From contig PKYK01000007.1 in the NCBI GenBank assembly GCA_003133665.1, forward strand, positions 1 through 38,846: a stretch of 38,846 nt of DNA, written 5' to 3'. Under the pieces are notes generated by a model. It saw nothing but the letters and a program-made list of their open reading frames with translations, was not told where the DNA came from and made no database searches. The position numbers and the translations under genes are program-made. Numbering within the stretch: position 1 is the stretch's first letter; each line of letters opens with the position of its first letter. Below are positions 32,264 to 38,846 of the stretch, in pieces. The DNA comes from Acidimicrobiaceae bacterium (GTDB lineage Bacteria > Actinomycetota > Acidimicrobiia > Acidimicrobiales > RAAP-2).

Positions 32264-32563
32264 ATGGGTTCTCGGTTCCAGAAGCGGCATTTGGAAGATC
32301 TGCAACGGCGCCTCACGACCGCTCGTGAGAGCCTGCGAATCCTCGAAGAGCAGGTCGCGGTCTGGAACGACGCCCTCGACGACGCGAGAATCCGGTCCCT
32401 GGTCTCAGAGACCCCGCTGCAGACGCAAGAATATAACGAACTGTCTCGCCACGTGGTGGCGGCGAACGCCGAGTTGCAGCGCCGCTCTTCGGAGGTACGT
32501 AGCCTGATGGTCGAACGAGATGCACTCTTACGTAACTGGAACCCGAAGGACGACAATGGATAA
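32264..32563 (+). CDS. 99-aa coiled-coil hypothetical protein
   Basis: I do not recognise a named family. It is highly charged and predicted almost wholly helical: heptad-like runs HLEDLQRRLTTARESLRILE and AANAELQRRSSEVRSL flank a short linker (SETPLQTQEYNE). No membrane segment, signal peptide or cysteine. It starts with a leaderless-type ATG 32264, and its last 8 bases overlap the start of the ANTAR regulator, so the two are probably translated together. It could be a partner or sensor-associated protein for that regulator; this is inferred from position only. Confidence 0.75.
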   Translation: MGSRFQKRHLEDLQRRLTTARESLRILEEQVAVWNDALDDARIRSLVSETPLQTQEYNELSRHVVAANAELQRRSSEVRSLMVERDALLRNWNPKDDNG

Positions 32564-33128
32564 GCGAGTAGTGATTGCCGACGATGAGTCCATCATCCGT
32601 TTGGATCTGAAGGAGATTCTCGAGGGCGACGGCTACCTGGTCGTCGGAGAAGCGGCACGCGGCGACGACGCGTTGGCCATGATTCGAGAGCACAAGCCCG
32701 ACCTCGCGCTGCTGGACATAAAGATGCCGGGCCTCGACGGGATCGAAGTGGCCCGAGAGCTGAAGGGATCGGACACGGTGGTGGTCCTGCTGACGGCCTT
32801 CAGCCAACGATCGCTGATCGAGAGCGCCCGTGACGCGGGGGTCGTGGCCTACCTCGTCAAGCCGTTTCGCAGCAGCGAGATCCTTCCCAAGCTGGCCGCG
32901 ATCCTGAACCCCGCCGCCGATGAGCCAATGGAGGCGGCCGAGGTGCACCACGCCGACGACAAGATCGAGACGCGAGACATCGTCCAGCGCGCGAAGCAGG
33001 TGCTGATGGACAAGCGCGGACTCGACGAGCCCGCGGCGTTCGAAGTGATTCAGCAGTCGGCCATGCGCGGGCGAACCCGGATGCGCGACGTCGCCCAGCA
33101 GATTCTGAAGGGCGAGTTCCTTGGCTGA
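32556..33128 (+). CDS. pdtaR: ANTAR-domain response regulator, PdtaR type
   Basis: 190 aa: an N-terminal receiver (acidic pocket ADDE, phospho-acceptor Asp54 in LLDIKMPG, Thr80, Lys102 in YLVKPF) and a C-terminal ANTAR RNA-binding domain (about 130-190, RAKQVLMDKRGLDEPAAF and RTRMRDVAQQIL). Such proteins bind paired hairpins in mRNA leaders and act as antiterminators or translation regulators. ATG 32556 has AAGGA six bases upstream and overlaps the coiled-coil gene. In mycobacteria pdtaR likewise lies near polA and rpsA. The cognate histidine kinase (PdtaS) is not in the window. Confidence 0.9.
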   Translation: MDKRVVIADDESIIRLDLKEILEGDGYLVVGEAARGDDALAMIREHKPDLALLDIKMPGLDGIEVARELKGSDTVVVLLTAFSQRSLIESARDAGVVAYLVKPFRSSEILPKLAAILNPAADEPMEAAEVHHADDKIETRDIVQRAKQVLMDKRGLDEPAAFEVIQQSAMRGRTRMRDVAQQILKGEFLG

Positions 33129-35736
33129 GAGTGCGCCCGAACAACAGCCGCTGGTGCTGTTGGACGGGATGTCCCTGGCGTTTCGGGCCTTCTTCGCGCT
33201 GACCACCGAGATCGCCACCTCCGAAGGCCTCGTGACCAACGCCCTGCACGGCTTCGCGTCGATGCTGCACTCGCTCATTCGCTCACAACACCCCCGGGCC
33301 CTCGCGGTGGCCTTCGACCTGCCCGGAGGGACATTTCGTGACGCCATGAGCGAGGACTACAAGGGTGGTCGAGCCGAGACCCCGGTCGAGCTCGAGCACC
33401 AGTTCGAACTCATCCGACACCTCTGTGACGTGCTGCACATTCCCGTCCTCGGCGTCGCCGGCTACGAGGCCGACGACGTGTTGGCGACCCTCGCGACGTG
33501 GGGCCGCAACGAACAGATTCCGGTCGTCGTGGTCACGGGCGACCGCGACGCGTTTCAACTGGTGGAGGACCCGTACGTCAAGGTCCTGTACAACCGGCGC
33601 GGGGTCTCGGACTATTCGCTCTACGACGAAGCGGGAATCTTCGAACGCTGCGGCATCGAACCCCGGCGCTATCCGCTGCTGGCGGCGCTGAGGGGCGACA
33701 GCTCGGACAACCTGCCGGGCGTCCCGGGCGTGGGGGAGAAGACCGCGGCGAGGCTCCTCGCGCAGTACCGCGACTTCGACGAGCTTTACCAGCATCTCGA
33801 CGACCTCACTCCGAAGCTGCGCGAGAACCTCGCGAAGTTCGAGCAGCGGGCCCGCAACAACGAGGCGGTGATGGAACTCGTTCGCGACGTGCCGCTCGAT
33901 TTCACATTGCACGACCTGACCCTCGGTGGCTGGAATCGTGGCGAGGTGGCGGCGTTCTTCGAGCGTTTCGAGATGAACGCGATGCGCGCCAGATTCGAGA
34001 AGCTGATGACCGAGGGACTGCTCGGCGGCCCGTCCGCCACGGCCGCGATCCCATCGGCGGCCCCTGCGGCGGGCCCGCCCACGCGTTCGGCGTCGTTGGG
34101 GGTCGTCATGAAGTCCGCATCGGCCCTGGTCGTTGCCTTCAACGCTGCGAGAGTCGCGGCCTTCGACCCGGCCCGGGGATCGGTCGGCGTCGGGGACCTG
34201 GCCGAGTTCTTCGAGCTGGTGGGCGACACGGCGCTGAGTGGCCACGACCTGAAGGGCCTGTACCGTCGGGCCGCCCAGCGCGACCTCGCGCTCAGCGAAC
34301 CGGCGAACGACAGCTCGATCATGGCTTTCCTGGTCGACGCCACGAGCGGCCGCTACGAGCTGGGTGACGTCGCTCAACGATTCTTGGGTGAGCCGGTGAC
34401 GAATACCGCGCCGTCGCTGTTTGACGAGGCGTCCGATGACGACGCGCTCTTGCGTGACGTCCAGCTGATATCGCGACTGTGCGACCATCTTCGCACCGAG
34501 ATTGTCCGGTGGAAGCTGGACTTCGTCTACGAGCAGGTGGAGTTGCCCCTGGTGGCGGTGTTGGGGCGGATGGAGGCGCGGGGCATCTGCGTCGACGTCG
34601 AGATGCTCCGCACGATTGCCAACGAGTTCACCCTCGAGGCCAGCAGTCTGGACGCCCAGATCCAGAGGGTCGCCGGTCACGAGTTCAAGGTGAACTCGCC
34701 CCAGCAGTTGCAGACCGTTCTCTTCTCCGAGCTCGGACTGACCGCGGTGAAGAAGATCAAGACGGGCTACTCCACCGATGCCTCCAGCCTGGAAGCCATC
34801 GCCGACGAGCACAAGATCGTGCCCCTGATCCTGCGCTACCGCGAGGTCGAGAAACTGCGCAGTACCTACGGAGCCCCGCTCATCGACGCCGTCGGGCCCG
34901 ATGGCCGGATTCACGCGACGTTCCACCAGACCGTCGCTCGCACCGGCCGACTGTCGTCGGAGAATCCGAACCTGCACAACATCCCGGTGCGCAGCCAAGA
35001 GGGCCGGCGCCTGCGCTACGCCTTCGTGCCGACGCCCGGGTGGCAACTCTGCGTCGCGGACTACAACCAGATCGAGCTGCGCATCCTTGCCCATCTCTCC
35101 CAGGACAGCGGTCTGCTGGCCGCCTTCGCGTCCAACGAGGACGTCCACCGCACGATCGCGAGTTCGGTGTTCGGAGTGCCCGCCACGACCGTGAGCTCAG
35201 AACAGCGAGAGCAGGCCAAGGCCGTCTCCTACGGGCTGGCCTACGGCATGGAGGCGTTCGGCCTGAGCCAGCGGCTGGGCGTCCCGGTCAGCTCGGCCAA
35301 GGAGATCATGGACAAGTACTTCGCCGGGTTTCCGAGTCTGCGCGCCTACATGGACGCGACGATCAAGGAGATTCGCAGTCAGGGCTACTCGCGCACCGAA
35401 TTCGGCCGGATCCGCCCCTTCCCGGACCTCGCCACGGCGGTGGGGCCCCAGCGCCAGGCGGCCGAGCGTCAGGCGATGAACGCGGGGATTCAAGGTCTCG
35501 CGGCCGACATCTTCAAGTCGGCCCTCGTGCGGCTCGATCGGCGGTTGACCAGCGAGGAACTCGAGGCCCGGCTGATCCTGCAGGTTCACGACGAGGTGCT
35601 GGTGGAGGCTCCTCGCGACGAGCGCGAGCGGGTAGAGGCCATCATCATCGACGCGCTGACCAACGCGGCGTCGCTCAGCGTGCCCCTGGAGATCTCGCTG
35701 CACTGGGGCGAGAACTGGGCCGCCGCCAAGGGCTGA
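33121..35736 (+). CDS. polA: DNA polymerase I
   Basis: 871 aa. The N-terminal 5' nuclease domain (about 1-290) has LLDGMSLAFRAFFAL, YEADDVLATLA and GDSSDNLPGVPGVGEKTA. The middle domain lacks the DxE/DEDD motifs of a 3'-5' exonuclease, as in many actinobacterial Pol I enzymes, so it should not proofread. The polymerase domain has motif A DYNQIELRILAHLS, motif B REQAKAVSYGLAYG and motif C LQVHDEVLVE. TTG 33121 is the start, overlapping pdtaR by 8 bp with GAAGGG upstream. Roles are Okazaki fragment processing and excision repair. Confidence 0.95.
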   Translation: MAESAPEQQPLVLLDGMSLAFRAFFALTTEIATSEGLVTNALHGFASMLHSLIRSQHPRALAVAFDLPGGTFRDAMSEDYKGGRAETPVELEHQFELIRHLCDVLHIPVLGVAGYEADDVLATLATWGRNEQIPVVVVTGDRDAFQLVEDPYVKVLYNRRGVSDYSLYDEAGIFERCGIEPRRYPLLAALRGDSSDNLPGVPGVGEKTAARLLAQYRDFDELYQHLDDLTPKLRENLAKFEQRARNNEAVMELVRDVPLDFTLHDLTLGGWNRGEVAAFFERFEMNAMRARFEKLMTEGLLGGPSATAAIPSAAPAAGPPTRSASLGVVMKSASALVVAFNAARVAAFDPARGSVGVGDLAEFFELVGDTALSGHDLKGLYRRAAQRDLALSEPANDSSIMAFLVDATSGRYELGDVAQRFLGEPVTNTAPSLFDEASDDDALLRDVQLISRLCDHLRTEIVRWKLDFVYEQVELPLVAVLGRMEARGICVDVEMLRTIANEFTLEASSLDAQIQRVAGHEFKVNSPQQLQTVLFSELGLTAVKKIKTGYSTDASSLEAIADEHKIVPLILRYREVEKLRSTYGAPLIDAVGPDGRIHATFHQTVARTGRLSSENPNLHNIPVRSQEGRRLRYAFVPTPGWQLCVADYNQIELRILAHLSQDSGLLAAFASNEDVHRTIASSVFGVPATTVSSEQREQAKAVSYGLAYGMEAFGLSQRLGVPVSSAKEIMDKYFAGFPSLRAYMDATIKEIRSQGYSRTEFGRIRPFPDLATAVGPQRQAAERQAMNAGIQGLAADIFKSALVRLDRRLTSEELEARLILQVHDEVLVEAPRDERERVEAIIIDALTNAASLSVPLEISLHWGENWAAAKG

Positions 35737-35748
35737 ATTGGCGGGTGC

Positions 35749-35754
35749 TAAGGT
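35749..35754 (+). promoter_or_regulatory. Candidate -10 box for rpsA
   Basis: TAAGGT just after the polA stop; transcription from near 35761 gives a ~72-nt leader starting at the hairpin described next. Confidence 0.35.
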
Positions 35755-35760
35755 CTTTCT

Positions 35761-35809
35761 CTGGGTTTGCACCGGAGACCCAGTCCCTATTGCCTAGCTG
35801 ACCCCGGTG
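35761..35809 (+). ncRNA. Candidate pseudoknot leader of rpsA mRNA
   Basis: Stem 1 pairs CTGGGT (35761-35766) with ACCCAG (35778-35783). Its 11-nt loop contains CACCGG (35770-35775), which can pair with CCGGTG (35804-35809) downstream, forming an H-type pseudoknot 23 nt before the start codon. The rpsA start has only a weak ribosome binding site (GAAAG). A fold of this kind could let S1 regulate its own translation, as ribosomal proteins often do. Pairing was found by eye; stability was not computed. Confidence 0.4.
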
Positions 35810-35832
35810 TGGTCTTTACGAAAGTAGTACCT

Positions 35833-37296
35833 ATGTCGGAAGGCACGAGCCTCCTCTCCACCCAGCAAATGGGTACCTTCGACGCCGAGGGAAATTACGT
35901 TCCCCGCGTCATCACCGAAGACAACATGATCGGCACCGACCTCGCCACCCTGGTGGGCGACAGCGTGCTCGAATTCGAAGACGGTGACCTCGTCACCGGC
36001 ACCGTCGTCAAGATCGACCACGACGAAGTGCTCTTGGACATCGGCTTCAAGTCCGAAGGCGTGATCCCGGCCCGCGAGCTCTCAATTCGCAACGACGCCG
36101 ACCCCGCCGACATTGTCTCGCTCGGCGAGCGCATCGAATGCCTCGTTCTCCAGAAGGAGGACAAGGAGGGCCGTCTCGTCCTGTCGAAGAAGCGCGCCCA
36201 GTACGAAAAGGCCTGGAGCAACATCGAAGAACTGAAGAACCGCGACGAAGTCGTGAAGGGCGTCGTCATCGAGGTCGTCAAGGGCGGCCTCATCGTGGAC
36301 ATCGGCCTTCGGGGCTTCCTGCCCGCCTCACTGGTCGAACTGCGTCGGGTGCGCGAACTGCAGCCCTACATCGGCAAGACCGTCGAGGCCAAGATCATCG
36401 AACTCGACCGCAACCGCAACAACGTGGTGCTCTCGCGTCGCGCCTGGCTCGAAGAGACCCAGAAGGAACAGCGTGGCGACTTCCTGAGCAACCTGAAGCC
36501 GGGCGAGCGTCGTCACGGCGTGATCTCATCGGTCGTCAACTTCGGTGCCTTCGTGGACCTGGGCGGCATGGATGGACTGATCCACGTGTCCGAACTCAGC
36601 TGGAAGCACATTGACCACCCGAGTCAGGTCGTGGCCGTGGGTGACGAAGTGGACGTCGAGGTCCTCGACGTCGACTTCTCGAAGGAGCGCATCTCGCTCT
36701 CGCTGAAGGCCACCCAGTCCGACCCCTGGCAGGTGTTCGCCGACAGCCACGCTGTCGACCAACTGGTCTACGGCCGCGTCACCAAGATTGTGCCGTTCGG
36801 CGCCTTCGTGCAGGTCGGCGAAGGCATCGAGGGTCTGGTGCACATCTCGGAGATGGCCGCCCACCACGTCGAGTCGCCCGACCAGGTCGTGACCGCCGGT
36901 GAAGAGCTCTGGGTCAAGATCATCGAACTCGACACCGCCCGACGTCGCATCAGCCTGTCGATCAAGCAGGCCGCCGAGGGTGGCGAAGTGTCCGAAGAGT
37001 ACCGAGAGGCCTTCGGCTCGCACGCCTACGACACCGAGGGGAACTACATCGGTGGCCTCGAATACGGCGAGTTCACCCCGGAGACTGAGGCGCAAGCCGC
37101 TTGGGCCGAGTACGCGGCCGAAGTGTCTCCCAAGGCCGCCGACGGCGACGAGTCGGTCGAAGCCGACGAGACCGCCCACGTTGACGAGACGGTCGAATCC
37201 GCTCACGTTGACGAGTCGGTCGAAGCCGAGGGGACCGCCCACGTTGACGAGACGGTCGAAGCCGACGACGCCGAGGGGACCACGACGGCAGAGTAG
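35833..37296 (+). CDS. rpsA: 30S ribosomal protein S1
   Basis: 487 aa with four S1 OB-fold domains: TGTVVKIDHDEVLLDIGFKS, KGVVIEVVKGGLIVDIGLRG, HGVISSVVNFGAFVDLGGMD and YGRVTKIVPFGAFVQVGEG. The four-domain layout is usual in Actinobacteria. After about residue 440 comes an acidic, low-complexity tail with repeats of the AHVDE[TS]VE type. Start ATG 35833 (MSEGTSLL) is preferred over upstream in-frame options, though the N-terminal conserved part begins near MGTFDAEG. It lies 96 bp after polA and ends before a terminator-like hairpin. Confidence 0.94.
   Translation: MSEGTSLLSTQQMGTFDAEGNYVPRVITEDNMIGTDLATLVGDSVLEFEDGDLVTGTVVKIDHDEVLLDIGFKSEGVIPARELSIRNDADPADIVSLGERIECLVLQKEDKEGRLVLSKKRAQYEKAWSNIEELKNRDEVVKGVVIEVVKGGLIVDIGLRGFLPASLVELRRVRELQPYIGKTVEAKIIELDRNRNNVVLSRRAWLEETQKEQRGDFLSNLKPGERRHGVISSVVNFGAFVDLGGMDGLIHVSELSWKHIDHPSQVVAVGDEVDVEVLDVDFSKERISLSLKATQSDPWQVFADSHAVDQLVYGRVTKIVPFGAFVQVGEGIEGLVHISEMAAHHVESPDQVVTAGEELWVKIIELDTARRRISLSIKQAAEGGEVSEEYREAFGSHAYDTEGNYIGGLEYGEFTPETEAQAAWAEYAAEVSPKAADGDESVEADETAHVDETVESAHVDESVEAEGTAHVDETVEADDAEGTTTAE
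37140..37275 (+). repeat. Tandem repeats encoding the acidic S1 tail
   Basis: Degenerate repeats of about 24-45 bp built on CACGTTGACGAGACGGTCGA occur three times (roughly 37178, 37202 and 37241) with SVEAD/E spacers. They encode AHVDETVE, AHVDESVE and AHVDETVE. The near identity of the DNA suggests recent duplication. Confidence 0.7.
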
Positions 37297-37311
37297 GCCT
37301 CGCCACGCCGG

Positions 37312-37350
37312 TAGCCCGTTCTCGTCGCCGTCAGGCGCGGGGACGGGCTA
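37312..37350. terminator. Rho-independent-like hairpin between rpsA and oppF
   Basis: TAGCCCGT (37312-37319) pairs with ACGGGCTA (37343-37350), an 8-bp stem with a long GC-rich loop, followed by TTTGCTT on the plus strand. It overlaps the oppF stop codon (37348-37350), so it may end both convergent transcripts. Confidence 0.6.
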
Positions 37351-38322
37351 TTTGCTTCGGGAGGTGAGTGGGAAGTGACAGGCGACCTGATGGCCCGGCG
37401 CCACTTCGCGCGGCTCGGGCTCTTCCGAGGCGCACTTCTCCTGGGCGAAGGGACAGCGCGTCCGGAATCGACATCCACTGGGCGGGTTCATCGGGCTCGG
37501 CGGCTCGCCCTCCAGGACCTCGCCGTGCACGGGCGATTCGGGGTCGGCCTCGAGCGCCGCGCCGAGCAGGAACTCCGTGTACGGGTGTGCGGGAGCCTCG
37601 TACAGCACGTCGGACGGGCCGATCTCGCAGATCTTGCCCAGGTACATCACGGCCACACGGTCACTCACGTTCTTCACGACGGCCAGATCGTGGGCAATGA
37701 ACAAGAGGGTGAGCCCGTACTCGTGCTTCAGGTCCTCGAGCAGGTTGAGGATCTGGGCCTGCACCGAGACGTCGAGGGCTGAGACCATCTCGTCGCAGAT
37801 CAGCATCTTGGGACGCATCGCCAGCGAGCGCGCGATGGAGATCCGCTGGCACTGACCGCCCGAGAACTGGCGGGCGTAGCGGTTGCCGTAGACGGCGGGG
37901 TCGATACCCACTTTGTTGAGCAGGTCGCTGATCAGGGCGTCACGCTCCGCACCGCTGACCGTCTTCCAGCAATCGAGAGGTTCGGCGACGATGTCCTTCA
38001 CGCGTCGACGCGGGTTGAGCGAGCTGATCGGGTCCTGGAAGATCATCTGCATCCGCGTGCGCGCGTTGCGAAGCGCGCGGCCCTTCTGACTCGTGATGTC
38101 GATTCCTTCGAGCTCGATGGTGCCGCTGGAGGGCGGGACGATCTTCATCAGGGCCTTGCCCGTGGTGGACTTGCCGCAGCCCGATTCGCCGACGAGCCCG
38201 AGGGTCTCGCCTTCGAAGACGTCGAAGCTGACCCCGGCGACGGCGCTCACGGCGTGGCGGCCCTTGCCGAACGTGACCGTGAGGTCGCGCACCTTCAAGA
38301 GCGGTTGGGTGGTGTCGGTCAT
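37348..38322 (-). CDS. oppF: Oligopeptide/dipeptide ABC transporter ATPase, OppF type
   Basis: A 324-aa ABC ATPase. Walker A GESGCGKST (45-53), signature FSGGQCQRISIARSL (SGGQ at 154-157) and Walker B LICDE (174-178), with a C-terminal oligo_HPY domain carrying the CRFRTRCPFAQEKC cysteine cluster. Substrate is likely peptides, but nickel and sugar members look similar. ATG 38322 overlaps the upstream oppD stop (ATGA) and has GGAG upstream; a longer frame upstream is not family-like. Permeases and binding protein should lie beyond the window. Confidence 0.92.
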   Translation of the reverse strand: MTDTTQPLLKVRDLTVTFGKGRHAVSAVAGVSFDVFEGETLGLVGESGCGKSTTGKALMKIVPPSSGTIELEGIDITSQKGRALRNARTRMQMIFQDPISSLNPRRRVKDIVAEPLDCWKTVSGAERDALISDLLNKVGIDPAVYGNRYARQFSGGQCQRISIARSLAMRPKMLICDEMVSALDVSVQAQILNLLEDLKHEYGLTLLFIAHDLAVVKNVSDRVAVMYLGKICEIGPSDVLYEAPAHPYTEFLLGAALEADPESPVHGEVLEGEPPSPMNPPSGCRFRTRCPFAQEKCASEEPEPREVAPGHQVACHFPLTSRSK

Positions 38323-38846
38323 GACGTCACAGCTCCTCGGGTCGAGGGCAGGGGGTTCCAGCACGCGAATGAATGACCCGGCTCGGCCGCGGCCTGCAGT
38401 TCCGGCCGCTCCTGGTAGCACCGGTCGGAGGCGAAGGAGCATCGCGGGGCGAAGCTGCAGCCCTGATTGAGATTCAAGAGATTGGGCGGACGGCCCGGAA
38501 TCGTGGTCAGACGCGTGTGCGACGGATTCGAGACCTTCGGTGAACTCTCGAGCAGAGCACGGGTGTAGGGCATGCGATGGTTCGAGAAGACCTCACGGGT
38601 GGAGCCAATCTCCACGATCCGTCCGGCGTACATGACGATGATGCGCGACGTGCGCGTCGCCACGACGCCCAAGTCATGGGTGATCAGCACGACCGACATG
38701 TGGAACTGCTCCTTCAGATCCTCGAGCAGGTTCAAGATCTGGGCCTGAATCGTGACGTCGAGACCGGTGGTGGGCTCGTCGGCCATCAGCAACTTCGGCG
38801 AGCAGGCGAGCGCCGTCGCGATCACGACGCGCTGGCGCATGCCGCC
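38319..38846 (-). CDS. oppD: Oligopeptide/dipeptide ABC transporter ATPase, OppD type, partial
   Basis: The window end cuts this gene; its N-terminal half, including Walker A, is missing. What remains starts inside the signature ([14 protein letters not shown]), then Walker [15 protein letters not shown], the H-loop ITHDLGVVA and a C-terminal oligo_HPY domain with [14 protein letters not shown] and HSFACW. It is transcribed ahead of oppF with a 4-bp overlap; the pair would form the heterodimeric motor of a peptide importer. Confidence 0.92.
   Translation of the reverse strand, partial: GGMRQRVVIATALACSPKLLMADEPTTGLDVTIQAQILNLLEDLKEQFHMSVVLITHDLGVVATRTSRIIVMYAGRIVEIGSTREVFSNHRMPYTRALLESSPKVSNPSHTRLTTIPGRPPNLLNLNQGCSFAPRCSFASDRCYQERPELQAAAEPGHSFACWNPLPSTRGAVTS

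Noticed and set aside
33283..35148. 621-aa minus-strand frame antisense to polA
   Set aside because: Shadow of polA's strong codon bias; rich in Arg/His/Val-Gln runs with no recognisable motif.

Overview
The window looks like a stretch of an actinobacterial (Actinomycetota) chromosome. Evidence is the high GC content, a mycothiol synthase (mshD), an ANTAR response regulator directly upstream of polA and rpsA (the arrangement around pdtaR-polA-rpsA in mycobacteria), frequent GTG/TTG starts, and genes without Shine-Dalgarno sites that start about 6 nt after a TANNNT box. An Acidimicrobiia-like lineage is plausible but this is inference; there is no rRNA here to settle it.

Positions 1-3900 are an accessory, loosely packed edge. 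They hold two divergent paralogous small proteins of the dimeric alpha/beta-barrel (ABM-like) type with a perfect palindrome between them, a TMEM165/GDT1-type cation exporter, and two decayed insertion sequences: an IS3-family (IS6110-like) relic and an IS1380-family relic. Each relic carries an in-frame nonsense codon. The IS1380 relic ends about 10 bp before relA.

Positions 3910-16919 are a long plus-strand housekeeping run: relA/spoT, hisS, aspS, rarA, alaS, ruvX, mltG, aroE, rodA and a bifunctional-nuclease-domain gene. Most neighbours overlap or are separated by a few bases. The run covers stringent response, tRNA charging, replication-fork maintenance and cell-wall synthesis.

Positions 16910-27910 alternate in strand: a second SEDS-family protein, ppk1, a flippase-like membrane protein, a polyprenol-phosphate glycosyltransferase, an isochorismate synthase / menG / MaoC-like operon, a VIT/CCC1-type transporter, mshD with a 62-aa protein, a YgfZ-like protein, and a TrpF homologue lacking the family's catalytic residues. 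Convergent pairs overlap or nearly touch, so transcription units are extremely compact.

Positions 27914-31144 on the minus strand are a type II fatty-acid synthesis cluster in the order fabD, fabG, acpP, fabF, headed by a tRNA-Leu(CAA). Positions 31184-37296 on the plus strand hold menC, a 99-aa coiled-coil protein, the ANTAR regulator, polA and rpsA; the rpsA leader can form a candidate pseudoknot. A hairpin at 37312-37350 separates rpsA from a convergent oligopeptide-type ABC transporter ATPase pair (oppF, and oppD cut by the window end).

No CRISPR array, prophage, toxin-antitoxin pair or biosynthetic cluster was seen. The most notable signals are the repeated leaderless-promoter architecture, the altered TrpF homologue, the rpsA leader and the IS relic abutting relA.
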